Shown: piece after piece, positions 55,827-64,000 of the stretch | Position numbering within the stretch: position 1 is the first letter of the stretch | Layout: every line of letters begins with the position of its first letter | Assembly (NCBI RefSeq): GCF_002024505.1 | Contig: NZ_CP019402.1 | Coordinates: forward strand, 744,001 to 808,000 | Source: Plantibacter flavus | Lineage (GTDB): Bacteria > Actinomycetota > Actinomycetes > Actinomycetales > Microbacteriaceae | DNA length: 64,000 nucleotides | Reading direction: 5' to 3' | Translations under genes and position numbers: made by a program | The notes under the pieces: generated by a model | Told to the model about the DNA's origin: nothing | What the model saw: the letters and a program-made list of their open reading frames with translations, nothing else | Database searches by the model: none

Positions 55827-57182
55827 TCAGTCGACGGCGAGGAAGACGTTCTTCGTCTCCGTGAAGGCGAGCGGGGCGTCGGGACCGAGCTCGCGCCCGA
55901 GACCCGACTGCTTGAACCCGCCGAAGGGGGTGGAGTAGCGGACGGAGGAGTGGGAGTTGACGGACAGGTTGCCCGACTCCACCGCTCGAGCGGCCCGTAT
56001 CGCGCGACCGACGTCGCGGGTCCAGATCGAGCCGGAGAGGCCGTACTCCGTGTCGTTCGCGAGGGTGAGAGCGTCGGCCTCGTCCTCGAAGGGCAGGACG
56101 GCGACGACGGGACCGAAGATCTCCTCCCGGACGGTGCGGTCGTCGCGGCCGGGCGTCAGGACGGTCGGCGCGAACCAGTACCCCGGGCCGTCCGGGGCGC
56201 TCCCGGTGAAGGCGATCGGCGCACCCTCGGGCACGTACGAGCGCACGGCGGCCAGATGCGGAGCGGAGACGAGCGGTCCCATCTCGGTGGCCTCGTCGTT
56301 CGGATCGCCGACGACCACACCCTGCACGGCCGGCTCCAGCAGCTCCATGAACCGCTCGTAGACGCTCCGTTGGACGAGGATCCGGCTCCGGGCGCAGCAG
56401 TCCTGGCCCGCGTTCTCGAAGACGCCGTAGGGGGCGGCCGCGGCCGCGCGTTCGAGGTCGGCGTCCGCGAACACGATGTTGGCGCTCTTGCCGCCGAGTT
56501 CGAGGGTGACGCGCTTCACCTGCTCCGCCGCGCCGGCCATGATGCGCTTGCCGACGGCGGTCGACCCGGTGAAGACGACCTTCCGGACGGTCTCGTTCGT
56601 GACGAAGCGCTCGCCGACGACCGACCCGCGGCCCGGCAACACCTGGAACAGGCCCTCGGGCAGACCGGACTCGAGGGCGAGTTCACCGAGGCGGATGCTC
56701 GTCAGTGGCGTCCATTCCGCGGGCTTCAGGACCACCGCGTTCCCCGCCGCGAGCGCCGGTGCGAACCCCCAGGCGGCGATCGTCATCGGGAAGTTCCACG
56801 GGGTGATGATGCCGACGACGCCGAGCGGTTCGTGGAAGGTGAGGTCGATGCCGCCGGCGACGGGGATCTGCTGACCGAAGAGCCGTTCGGGTGACGCCGA
56901 GTAGTACTCGAGCACGTCGCGGACGTGACCGGCCTCCCACCGCGCCTGGGTGATGGGGTGGCCGGAGTTGACGACCTCGAGGCTCGCGAGGTGCTCGCGG
57001 TCGGCGTCGACCGATGCGGCGAACCGGCGGAGCGCCTGGGCGCGGTCGGCGGGGCTGACGGCCGCCCAGGACCGCTGGGCGACGGCGGCGCGGGCGATGG
57101 CGGCGTCCGTCTCGGCGAGGTCGAGGTGCTCGACCGTCGTGACGACGTGCTCGTTCGCCGGATTGAGGATCGTGTAGCTCAC
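55827..57182 (-). CDS. Aldehyde dehydrogenase of the gamma-glutamyl-amine pathway
   Basis: The 451-residue NAD(P)-dependent enzyme has Glu228 in VTLELGGKSA, Cys262 in ENAGQDCCAR, the PWNFP stretch and EEIFGPVVAV. It is shorter than typical ALDHs (480-500) by a short N-terminus. The GTG start at 57182 overlaps the hydrolase stop by four bases. In context it would oxidise a gamma-glutamyl-aminoaldehyde to the acid before hydrolysis. Confidence 0.9.
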   Translation of the reverse strand: MSYTILNPANEHVVTTVEHLDLAETDAAIARAAVAQRSWAAVSPADRAQALRRFAASVDADREHLASLEVVNSGHPITQARWEAGHVRDVLEYYSASPERLFGQQIPVAGGIDLTFHEPLGVVGIITPWNFPMTIAAWGFAPALAAGNAVVLKPAEWTPLTSIRLGELALESGLPEGLFQVLPGRGSVVGERFVTNETVRKVVFTGSTAVGKRIMAGAAEQVKRVTLELGGKSANIVFADADLERAAAAAPYGVFENAGQDCCARSRILVQRSVYERFMELLEPAVQGVVVGDPNDEATEMGPLVSAPHLAAVRSYVPEGAPIAFTGSAPDGPGYWFAPTVLTPGRDDRTVREEIFGPVVAVLPFEDEADALTLANDTEYGLSGSIWTRDVGRAIRAARAVESGNLSVNSHSSVRYSTPFGGFKQSGLGRELGPDAPLAFTETKNVFLAVD

Positions 57183-58015
57183 GGTGTGGTGCTCCTGCTC
57201 TCGGTGCCGGGTGTGGTGCTGGTGCTGAGTCCTGCGGTGGTCCCGGCGTCGCGGTGTCGTCGCGCGGCGTCCACGAGCCCGGCGAAGAGACGCCGGTCGG
57301 CCGTCTCCTCCTCGGGGTGCCACTGCACGGCGAGTCCGAAAGGGACCGTCGGCAGCTCGACCGCTTCGATGACGCCCTCCTCGGTGCGGGCGGTGACGAC
57401 GAGTCCGTCGGCGACGCGGTCGATCGACTGGTGGTGGTAGACGTGCACGTCGAGCTCGTCGTCGTCCTGCCGGAGCAGCGCGGCCAGCCGCGAGTCGGCT
57501 TCGATCGCGACGGTCTTCGGCCCGAAGACGCCCTCGCCGGGCTGGAAGGAGTCGTCGCCGACGAGGTCGGGGAGGTGTTGGATCAGCGTCCCGCCGAGCG
57601 CGACGTTCAACAGTTGTGCGCCACGACAGATGCCGAGGAACGGCAGCTCGGCGTCGATCGCCGCCGTGAGCAGCGCCTCCTCCCAGGCGTCCCGGTCGGT
57701 CCGTGGTCGACCCGTGCGCGGGTGGGCGGCCTGCCCGTACAGGCCGGGGTCGACGTCGGCGCCACCCGAGACGATGAGGCCGTCGAGCCGCGCCAGCACG
57801 GACGCGGCCACGGCACGGGTGACCGGCTGGGGTGGGAGGAGGACCGCGATCCCTCCCGCATCCGTCACGGCGTCGAGGTACACCTTCGGCAGGAAGGACG
57901 CCGGGACGTCCCACACACCGGTCTGGGCCTGTTCGAGGTAGGTCGTGACACCGATGAGCGGAGCGCTCGAGACGGGCGGGTCGGTCGCTGGGACGTCCGG
58001 GTCAGAGGCGTTCAA
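57179..58015 (-). CDS. Gamma-glutamyl-amide hydrolase (class I glutamine amidotransferase, C26)
   Basis: The 278-residue enzyme has the triad Cys130 (FLGICRGAQ), His233 and Glu235 (VQWHPEE) of PuuD-type hydrolases. It opens with GVTTYLEQAQTGVWDVP, usual for the C26 family. It would remove glutamate at the end of the pathway. It overlaps the ligase gene by 14 bases and the dehydrogenase by four, so the three are co-translated. Confidence 0.92.
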   Translation of the reverse strand: MNASDPDVPATDPPVSSAPLIGVTTYLEQAQTGVWDVPASFLPKVYLDAVTDAGGIAVLLPPQPVTRAVAASVLARLDGLIVSGGADVDPGLYGQAAHPRTGRPRTDRDAWEEALLTAAIDAELPFLGICRGAQLLNVALGGTLIQHLPDLVGDDSFQPGEGVFGPKTVAIEADSRLAALLRQDDDELDVHVYHHQSIDRVADGLVVTARTEEGVIEAVELPTVPFGLAVQWHPEEETADRRLFAGLVDAARRHRDAGTTAGLSTSTTPGTESRSTTP

Positions 58016-59369
58016 AGCCGCGCACCCGCTCCCAGTCCGTCACCGCGGCGTCGAAGGCGGCGAGTTCCACCTTCGCGAAGTTCAGGTAGTGGTCGACGAC
58101 CTCGTCGCCGAAGGCCTCGCGGGCGATCGTCGACTGCGAGAAGAGCTCGGCCGCCTCCCGGAGCGAGGTCGGGACGCGGGGTGCACCGCCCGTGTAGGCG
58201 TTGCCGCTGGTCGGGTCCTCCAGTTCCAGTTCGTTCTCGATGCCGTGCAGTCCGGCGGCGATGAGGGCGGCGACGGCGAGGTACTGGTTCACGTCGCCAC
58301 CCGGCACCCGGTTCTCGACGCGCATGCCGAGCCCCCGGCCGACGACCCGGAGCGAGCAGGTGCGGTTGTCGTGTCCCCAGGCGACGGCCGTCGGGGCGAA
58401 GCTGCCGTCGACGTAGCGCTTGTAGGAGTTGATGTTCGGCGCGAAGAACATCGTCAGCTCGCGCATCGCGGCGAGCTGCCCGGCCAGGAAGTGCCGGAAG
58501 AGCTTCGACATGCCGTCGGGCGCGTCGGGGTCCGCGAACACGGCCGAACCGTCTTCGCCGCGGAGGCTGATGTGGATGTGGCAGCTGTTGCCTTCGCGCT
58601 CGTCGAACTTCGCCATGAACGTGAGGCTCTTGCCGTGGGCGTCGGCGATCTCCTTCGCCCCGTTCTTGTAGATCGAGTGGTTGTCGCAGGTGACGAGGGC
58701 GTGGTCGTAGCGGAACGCGATCTCCTGCTGCCCGAGGTTGCATTCGCCCTTCACGCCCTCGCAGTACATGCCGGCGCCGTCCATGGCGTTGCGGATGTCG
58801 CGCAGCAACGGCTCCATGCGGGTCGAGGCGAGGATCGCGTAGTCGATGTTGTAGTCGGTGGCGGGCGTCAGCTTCGTGTAGTCCTTCGCCCAGGCCTCCC
58901 GGAAGGTGTCGTCGAAGACGAGGAACTCGAGCTCCGTGCCGACGAACGGGACGAGGCCGCGTTCCGCGAGCCGTTCGAGCTGGGCGATGAGGATCTGACG
59001 GGGTGAAGCGACCACCGGGGCGTCGTCGAGCCACTGGAGGTCGGCGGTGACGAGGGCCGTGCCCGGCAGCCAGGGCGCGCGGCGGAGGGTCGAGAAGTCG
59101 GGGATCATCGCCATGTCGCCGTAGCCGCGTTCCCAACTCGACATCGCGTAGCCGTCGACCGTGTTCATCTCGACGTCGACCGCGAGCAGGTAGTTGCAAC
59201 ACTCCGCCCCGTGCTCGGCGACGTCCTCGACGAAGAGTCGGGCCGAGACGCGCTTGCCGACGAGTCGGCCCTGCATGTCGGTGAACGCGAGGATCACGGT
59301 GTCGATCTCGCGCGCGGCGACGGCCGTCGTGAGCTCCTCGAGCGTCAGGTTTCCTGAGCGTGGGTGCAT
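58002..59369 (-). CDS. Glutamine-synthetase-like gamma-glutamyl-amine ligase
   Basis: The 455-residue ATP-dependent ligase is related to PuuA and GlnA3/GlnA4 rather than true glutamine synthetase. It has GTELEFLVF, EGNSCHIHISL, FAPNINSYKRYVDGSFAPT and GRGLGMRVENRVPGGDVNQYL, which line the glutamate and ATP sites. It lacks the adenylylation-site tail of GlnA. Joining glutamate to an amine is the first step of the route. The ribosome-binding site GAGGAG lies five bases before the ATG, and an 18-base homopolymer lies upstream of it. Confidence 0.92.
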   Translation of the reverse strand: MHPRSGNLTLEELTTAVAAREIDTVILAFTDMQGRLVGKRVSARLFVEDVAEHGAECCNYLLAVDVEMNTVDGYAMSSWERGYGDMAMIPDFSTLRRAPWLPGTALVTADLQWLDDAPVVASPRQILIAQLERLAERGLVPFVGTELEFLVFDDTFREAWAKDYTKLTPATDYNIDYAILASTRMEPLLRDIRNAMDGAGMYCEGVKGECNLGQQEIAFRYDHALVTCDNHSIYKNGAKEIADAHGKSLTFMAKFDEREGNSCHIHISLRGEDGSAVFADPDAPDGMSKLFRHFLAGQLAAMRELTMFFAPNINSYKRYVDGSFAPTAVAWGHDNRTCSLRVVGRGLGMRVENRVPGGDVNQYLAVAALIAAGLHGIENELELEDPTSGNAYTGGAPRVPTSLREAAELFSQSTIAREAFGDEVVDHYLNFAKVELAAFDAAVTDWERVRGFERL

Positions 59370-59387
59370 GGCAGCTCCTCGTTGATC

Positions 59388-59405
59388 GGGGGGGGGGGGG
59401 GGGGG
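59388..59405. repeat. Eighteen-base G homopolymer upstream of the ligase gene
   Basis: A run of 18 G (C on the coding strand of the ligase) is the longest homopolymer in the window. It begins 19 bases before the ATG and 8 bases before the ribosome-binding site. Length may vary by slippage. Confidence 0.9.
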
Positions 59406-59443
59406 ACCCGTCGTCGGCGTTCTACCTCGATGAAGAACTGAAA

Positions 59444-59459
59444 GGTCGCTAACCCGACC
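59444..59459. promoter_or_regulatory. Candidate GntR/FadR operator
   Basis: GGTCGCTAACCCGACC is an imperfect palindrome (GGTCG ... CGACC) in the 218-base divergent region between ligase and permease. Its site and size fit a FadR-type operator, but no second copy was found. Confidence 0.4.
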
Positions 59460-59587
59460 ATTACATCACAACGCCTTCAGTGGATCGATGCATTTGCGAG
59501 AGGGATTTCCTCACAAAGGTATGTACACGCGACCATTGCGGGCCCTAGAGTCGGGCCAACCGAATCTGAGGACGTTGTGCGAGCCCG

Positions 59588-61177
59588 ATGAGCGCGCAAC
59601 CCGAGCGACAGGACGCATCGATGGCTGACGACACGCGCAAGATCTCCGGGGTGACCTACACCGCCGCCGGCGAGGGGTACTTCGAGAAACGCAGCCTGAA
59701 GCGGTCGGCCGGGGTGTGGGGACTCTGGGGCCTCGCCGTCGCGGCGGTCATCTCCGGCGACTTCTCCGGCTGGAACTTCGGCATCGACTTCGCCGGGTTC
59801 GGCGGCATGCTCATCGCCTTCGTCATCCTCGTCGCGATGTACTACGGCATGATCTTCTCGATCGGGGAGATGGCCGCGGCGATGCCGCACACCGGCGGGG
59901 CCTACTCCTTCGCGAGAGCGGCGATGGGACCGCTCGGCGGGTTCGTGACCGGCCTCGCGGAGACCATCGAGTACGTCGCGACCACGGCCGTGATCGTGTA
60001 CTTCTCGGCCTCCTACGCCGACGCCATCACGAGCGAGCTGCTCGGCTTCTCCATGCCGTCGCCCGTGTGGTGGGCGATCCTGTACGTCGCGTTCATCGCA
60101 CTGAACTCCGCCGGTGCGAGCATCTCCTTCCGCTTCGCCATCGTCGTCTCGATCATCTCCATCGGCATCCTGCTCGTCTTCTCCGCGATGGCGGTCTTCT
60201 CCGGCCAGTTCGCCTGGGCCAACCTGTTCGACATCGCCCCCGACGCGGGCCAGACCGAGTTCCTGCCGCACGGCGTCCTCCCGATCCTGTTCGCCCTGCC
60301 CTTCGCGATGTGGTTCTTCCTCGGCATCGAGGAGCTGCCGCTCGCGGCGGAGGAGTCCCACAACCCGGTGCGCGACATCCCGAAGGCCGGGTTCTGGGCT
60401 CGTGGCACGCTCATCGTGACCGGCCTCCTCGTCCTCTTCCTCAACACCGGCGTCATCGGTGCCGAGGCGACCGGGACGGCAGGGGAGCCCTTGCTCGACG
60501 GCTTCCGAGCCATCGTCGGTGACGGTGCGGCGGCGGTCCTCGCGCTCTTCGCCCTCATCGGGCTCCTCGCCTCGCTGCAGGGCATCATGTTCGCCTACGG
60601 TCGCAACATGTACTCGCTGTCCCGCGCCGGGTACTACCCGCGGTTCCTCTCCCTCACCGGCAAGCGGCAGACGCCGTGGGTGGCCCTTGTGGCCGGGGCG
60701 ATCATCGGGTTCGTCGCGTTGCTCATCGTCGACGCGGCCGGCGGATCGGGCGGTGTCGCCGGTGCGATCGTGCTCAACATCGCGGTCTGGGGCGCGGTGC
60801 TCGCGTACCTCATGCAGATGATCGCGTTCCTGCTGCTGCGGAGGAAGTTCCCGAACGCCAAGCGGCCCTACCTGAGCCCGTGGGGTGTCCCGGGGGCGGT
60901 CATCGCGGCCGTCATCGCCGCGCTCATCTTCGTGGGCTTCCTGCTCAACCCGACGTTCCTCCCGGCGATCATCGCGATCGTCGTCGTCTATGTCGTCATG
61001 CTGGTCGCCTTCGCGGTCTGGGGTCGCCACCGGCTCGTCATGTCACCGGAGGAGGAGTACGCGGTCTCGGGCGGCCTGCACGGCGACCCGGAGACCGAGG
61101 GCTACGGCGGAGCGACCGAGGCGGAACTGCTCGCAGTCGACCGCCCCGAGGACCCGGGTTCCGGCACGGCGCGTTGA
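59588..61177 (+). CDS. Ethanolamine-permease-like APC transporter
   Basis: The 529-residue transporter has 12 membrane helices and the ethanolamine-permease (Eat) stretches VISGDFSGWNFGIDFAGFGG, MPHTGGAYSFARAAMGPLGG and GLAETIEYVATTAVIVYF. Members bring in ethanolamine or related amines. It is divergent from the ligase operon and shares its promoter region. The start may be ATG 59588 or, with a better ribosome-binding site, ATG 59621 (MADDTRKISG). Confidence 0.88.
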   Translation: MSAQPERQDASMADDTRKISGVTYTAAGEGYFEKRSLKRSAGVWGLWGLAVAAVISGDFSGWNFGIDFAGFGGMLIAFVILVAMYYGMIFSIGEMAAAMPHTGGAYSFARAAMGPLGGFVTGLAETIEYVATTAVIVYFSASYADAITSELLGFSMPSPVWWAILYVAFIALNSAGASISFRFAIVVSIISIGILLVFSAMAVFSGQFAWANLFDIAPDAGQTEFLPHGVLPILFALPFAMWFFLGIEELPLAAEESHNPVRDIPKAGFWARGTLIVTGLLVLFLNTGVIGAEATGTAGEPLLDGFRAIVGDGAAAVLALFALIGLLASLQGIMFAYGRNMYSLSRAGYYPRFLSLTGKRQTPWVALVAGAIIGFVALLIVDAAGGSGGVAGAIVLNIAVWGAVLAYLMQMIAFLLLRRKFPNAKRPYLSPWGVPGAVIAAVIAALIFVGFLLNPTFLPAIIAIVVVYVVMLVAFAVWGRHRLVMSPEEEYAVSGGLHGDPETEGYGGATEAELLAVDRPEDPGSGTAR

Positions 61178-61227
61178 CCCCCGGACGCAGCCGCCCCGAC
61201 GCAGGACGGTGGCGGCGTGGCGTCCTC

Positions 61228-61262
61228 GAGCCCCGGCGAGTCGTACCGACACGCCGGGGCTC
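61228..61262. terminator. Hairpin after the permease gene
   Basis: GAGCCCCGGCG (61228-61238) and CGCCGGGGCTC (61252-61262) pair perfectly with a 13-base loop, 51 bases downstream of the stop. Confidence 0.7.
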
Positions 61263-61325
61263 TCGCGCGTCGGGGATGCGGACCGCCCCCATCCGGGCGA
61301 CTGCGGCGATGGGGGTCACAGCTTG

Positions 61326-61331
61326 TAGACT
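61326..61331 (+). promoter_or_regulatory. Putative -10 box for a leaderless pyrE mRNA
   Basis: TAGACT lies seven bases before the GTG at 61339, with no ribosome-binding site. Confidence 0.45.
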
Positions 61332-61338
61332 CTCCGAC

Positions 61339-61887
61339 GTGACGGACGCACGAGCTCAGCTCATTGACCACATCTCGGCGGAAGCCGTGTTCCACGGTGA
61401 CTTCACCCTGACGAGCGGCAAGAAAGCGACGTATTACGTCGACCTCCGCAAGGTGAGCCTCGACCACCGCGTCGCGCCCCTCATCGGGCAGGTCATGATC
61501 GACCTCATCGCCGACGTCCCCGACGTCTTCGCGGTCGGTGGCCTCACCATGGGCGCCGACCCCGTCGCCGCCGCGATCCTGCACCAGGGTGCCGCGCGCG
61601 GACTCACCTACGACGCCTTCGTCGTCCGCAAGGAGCCGAAGGACCACGGCCGCGGCAAGCAGGTCGAGGGCCCAGACCTCCAGGGCAAGCGCGTGATCGT
61701 GCTCGAGGACACCTCGACCACCGGTGGATCACCGCTCAAGGCGGCCGAAGCACTCGAGAAGGTCGGAGCCGAGGTGGTCGCCGTCGCCGTCGTCGTCGAC
61801 CGCGCGACCGGCGCCCGCGAGATCATCGAGGCCGCGGGCTACCAGTACTTGGCCGCGATCGGCCTGGAAGACCTGGGACTCGTCTGA
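61339..61887 (+). CDS. pyrE: Orotate phosphoribosyltransferase
   Basis: The 182-residue enzyme makes OMP from orotate and PRPP in pyrimidine synthesis. The PRPP motif is RVIVLEDTSTTGGSPL, and FTLTSGKKATYYVDLRKV is the conserved N-terminal segment. The flexible loop RKEPKDHGRGKQVEG carries the catalytic lysines. The GTG start gives a standard-length protein; a longer frame upstream overlaps the permease gene. Its stop overlaps the next ATG (TGATG). Confidence 0.95.
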   Translation: MTDARAQLIDHISAEAVFHGDFTLTSGKKATYYVDLRKVSLDHRVAPLIGQVMIDLIADVPDVFAVGGLTMGADPVAAAILHQGAARGLTYDAFVVRKEPKDHGRGKQVEGPDLQGKRVIVLEDTSTTGGSPLKAAEALEKVGAEVVAVAVVVDRATGAREIIEAAGYQYLAAIGLEDLGLV

Positions 61888-64000
61888 TGTCCGGCGACGG
61901 AACCGGACGCGGCGAGGCCGGGCTGCCGGAGGAACCCGCGGACGGAACCGACTGGCTGCTCTCGCAGCTCGACGCCGACGACACGGAGGCGATCGAGACG
62001 CAGCCCGACACCGACGCGGTCGACGAGCACCCCTCGGCAGCCGTCGCTCCGGCGCCCGCTGACGATGACCGGACCCGAGTCCTGCCGGTCGTCGGCGACA
62101 CCGATGCCCAGGCCGCTGCTTCGTCGGTGGCTGCGCCGGTCCCGGCCGAGCCCCAGTGGTCCGCGCCCTCCGTGCCCTCCGTGCCGGATGCGCCGGCGGC
62201 TCAGACGCACGCTGAACCGACGCCTGCTCCGGTCGAACCGCTGCCCGCTCCCCTCGAGCAGACGACCGCTGCCGCCGAGCCGACCCCCGCCGCGCCGGCC
62301 ACTGCTCCCGGTGAATTCGCGAGCGAGGCCGAACTCCTCGCCTGGTGGCAGAACCAGGTGCCGAACCCGGCCGACGACACGACAGCGGTCCCCGCACCCC
62401 CGGCGCCGGATGCACCCAGCGCGGAGCCCGCCGCACCCGCCACGCCTGCAGCCCCGGCCGACCCGATGCCCGAGGAAGCTCCCGTCCGGTCGGAGGGTCT
62501 GCGTCACCCGAACGCCCTCGAGCTCCCGGTCGTCCCGCCGACCCCTGCCCCGGCATCGCCGGTGCCGCCCGCTCGCAACGAGCTGACGGTCGACACCGAC
62601 TCCGTCCTCCAGCACGCGCCCGCCGGCACCTTCCGGCCCGCGCCGACGAACCCGGTCGTCCTGCCACCCGTCGCCGACGAGCCCTGGAGCCTCGGCGGCA
62701 GCGACGACATCGACGCCGACCCAGCAGCCCCCGAGGACGTCTCGACGGCCGTCCTGCCCACGGCCCGAGCACTCGCGGCCGACGACCCGGCGGCCTGGGC
62801 CGCGGTCGAGGCGGAGGAGATCGGCGCGACCACCGCCACCTCGTCGCCCGACGGTGGCACTCCCGCCGCACCGCTGCCGCCCGCCGCCCCGCCGGTGACG
62901 CCGTCGCCCACCGCCGCGGACCGCGATGTGCCGTCCGGCTCCGCGTCGACACCCGACGCCGAGGTGCAGGACGACGATCTGCCGGAGGGCTCCTGGAGCC
63001 TCTCCGAGACGTTCGGCGACGACGTCCTCGGCGGAGAGACCGTCGAGGTCCGTGACACGACGATCGACGCTTCGACGCCCCTCGCCGCACGCCCCGACGA
63101 GGCCACGGCCGATGAACCGGCTGCCGACGAGCCAGCTACCGACGACGTCTGGACAGCCGAGCCGGCGCCTGCCGAGGCCTCCACACCGCGGACGGACCCT
63201 TTGGCCTGGTTGACGGAACCGTTCGGTGAGACGTTCGGCGCCGCGCCCGCGGCACCGGACGAGCAGCCGTCCGAGGAACCGCAGGCGGAGCCGGTCGACG
63301 AGGCGCCCCAGCAGTTCGACTCCGCAGACGAGTCCGGCATCGCCACCGTCACCGAGGAGGCGACGTCCCCGTCCGCGAGCGAGCCGGTCCAGCCGACCGC
63401 CGACTCGGACCCCGAGCCCGCATCCGACGGCATCGTCGCTTCCGAGCCGATCACCCCCGCGGCACCGTTCCGCTGGGACACGGTCGCAGCGGCGTCGCCC
63501 GCGAGTGCAGCGGAGCCGACCTCGCCAGCCGACGTCCCGTGGCCCGAGACGGTCCCCGACGTCGACGCCGAGCCGCTCGATGAGACGCGGCCGTTCGACA
63601 GCCTCGGCGGTCCGGGCTTCTCGGCCCTTGCGGGTGCCGCAGCCGCAGCAGCAGCCGTTCCTCCGGCGCCGACACCCGCCACCGATGCCGAGCCCGGCCG
63701 TGATGACGCGCCGGTCGACGACGACGCGACGGACACCGCCGACGTCCCCCCGGCCTTCGGCCCGCCGACCCCGAAGGCCGAGCGTTCCATCACGGAGCTC
63801 ATCTCCCTCGACGGCGTGCAACCCGAACCCACGGTCAGCCCCTTCGGCACCGCGCCGTTCGTGTGGGACCTCGCGCCGAACGACGCCCTCGACCCGCTCG
63901 TACACGCGGCTCCCACGACCCAACCCATCCCGGTCCCGCCGGTGGAGTGGGAGGGCGCCGAGTCGTCAGCCGTGAGCGCGGAGTCCCCCTCGGAGCTCGC
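61887..64000 (+). CDS. Long acidic Pro/Ala-rich disordered protein, 3' end outside the window
   Basis: From the ATG overlapping the pyrE stop, the frame stays open for 704 codons to the window edge. Composition is Ala, Pro, Asp and Glu with few hydrophobic residues and no membrane helix so far, so it is largely disordered. Short tryptophan or aromatic motifs recur: EPQWSAP, DEPWSLGG, EGSWSLSE, LAWLTEPFG, APFRWDTV, DVPWPETV and APFVWDLAP. It begins MSGDGTGRGEAGLPEEPADG. No domain recognised; a C-terminal membrane helix or folded domain may lie beyond the window. Co-transcribed with pyrE. Confidence 0.85.
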   Translation, partial: MSGDGTGRGEAGLPEEPADGTDWLLSQLDADDTEAIETQPDTDAVDEHPSAAVAPAPADDDRTRVLPVVGDTDAQAAASSVAAPVPAEPQWSAPSVPSVPDAPAAQTHAEPTPAPVEPLPAPLEQTTAAAEPTPAAPATAPGEFASEAELLAWWQNQVPNPADDTTAVPAPPAPDAPSAEPAAPATPAAPADPMPEEAPVRSEGLRHPNALELPVVPPTPAPASPVPPARNELTVDTDSVLQHAPAGTFRPAPTNPVVLPPVADEPWSLGGSDDIDADPAAPEDVSTAVLPTARALAADDPAAWAAVEAEEIGATTATSSPDGGTPAAPLPPAAPPVTPSPTAADRDVPSGSASTPDAEVQDDDLPEGSWSLSETFGDDVLGGETVEVRDTTIDASTPLAARPDEATADEPAADEPATDDVWTAEPAPAEASTPRTDPLAWLTEPFGETFGAAPAAPDEQPSEEPQAEPVDEAPQQFDSADESGIATVTEEATSPSASEPVQPTADSDPEPASDGIVASEPITPAAPFRWDTVAAASPASAAEPTSPADVPWPETVPDVDAEPLDETRPFDSLGGPGFSALAGAAAAAAAVPPAPTPATDAEPGRDDAPVDDDATDTADVPPAFGPPTPKAERSITELISLDGVQPEPTVSPFGTAPFVWDLAPNDALDPLVHAAPTTQPIPVPPVEWEGAESSAVSAESPSEL

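Noticed and set aside
61839..63923. A 694-codon Gly/Arg-rich minus-strand frame
   Set aside because: It mirrors the Pro/Ala-rich plus-strand gene, which is coupled to pyrE by start/stop overlap; Gly/Arg richness is what antisense of such DNA gives.

Overview
The window is high-GC (roughly 70%) chromosomal DNA from an actinobacterium, most likely a member of the Microbacteriaceae. The evidence is codon use, ClpS followed by a DUF2017 protein, an HspR-type (HAIR) operator in front of clpB, IdeR/DtxR-like iron boxes, LPXTG and lipoprotein export signals, and dispersed intergenic repeats of a kind common in that family. I see no rRNA, tRNA, CRISPR array, phage or transposase. Gene density is high and no stretch over 300 bases lacks a gene. 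This family assignment is inference; no marker gene here settles it.

Layout. 1-6.1 kb: a membrane-protein fragment, a RidA protein, a guanine-N2-type methyltransferase, a DUF817 membrane protein, an orphan PAS sensor kinase, and clpS plus DUF2017. 6.1-13.7 kb: two glycosyltransferases that look like a glycolipid pair, a convergent GH3 beta-glycosidase, and an ABC ATPase coupled to a multi-spanning membrane protein broken by a -1 frameshift. 13.7-20.3 kb: an iron-siderophore locus (binding lipoprotein, ATPase, two permeases, siderophore-interacting reductase) with two iron boxes, interrupted by a pair of divergent secreted-protein genes of lower GC. 20.4-22.6 kb: a ClpB that lacks its N-terminal domain, behind a perfect HAIR operator. 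22.8-29.5 kb: a PrsW protease, small membrane proteins, a nitroreductase, acetyl/propionyl-CoA synthetase, a quinone-oxidoreductase-like enzyme, and a repeat-rich gap. 29.7-36.1 kb: threonine synthase and threonine aldolase, a Nat-type ABC exporter, an aldo/keto reductase. 36.2-38.3 kb: a NarL-type two-component pair. 38.4-43 kb: a DUF6421-like protein and a sulfonate/nitrate-type ABC importer. 43-49.3 kb: a TetR gene with a large palindromic operator, a DUF1304 protein and an oxidoreductase, a branched-chain amino-acid dehydrogenase, an AEC transporter, and an amino-acid permease. 49.4-54 kb: an LPXTG-anchored DUF4874/DUF4832 protein, exonuclease III, DedA, LysR, and a 40-residue membrane peptide.

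54.1-61.2 kb is the most coherent pathway. It holds a GntR/FadR regulator, an SDR dehydrogenase, an aldehyde dehydrogenase, a gamma-glutamyl-GABA-type hydrolase and a glutamine-synthetase-like ligase on one strand, with a divergent permease of the ethanolamine (Eat) type. Enzyme content fits gamma-glutamylation-based breakdown of an amine. The permease and the SDR, together with the absence of an FAD amine oxidase, point to ethanolamine or another amino alcohol rather than putrescine. An 18-base G:C homopolymer lies just upstream of the ligase gene's ribosome-binding site, where slippage could change its expression.

61.3-64 kb: pyrE and the start of a very long acidic Pro/Ala-rich protein with recurring tryptophan motifs that runs off the window.

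Two long imperfect-palindrome families (about 105 nt and about 60-76 nt) and a CTTCGACAGGCTCAGGGA repeat are scattered through intergenic regions in divergent, convergent and co-directional settings. They look like genome-specific repeats rather than simple terminators. Many genes have a TAnnnT box 6-8 nt before the start codon and no ribosome-binding site, which suggests widespread leaderless transcripts.
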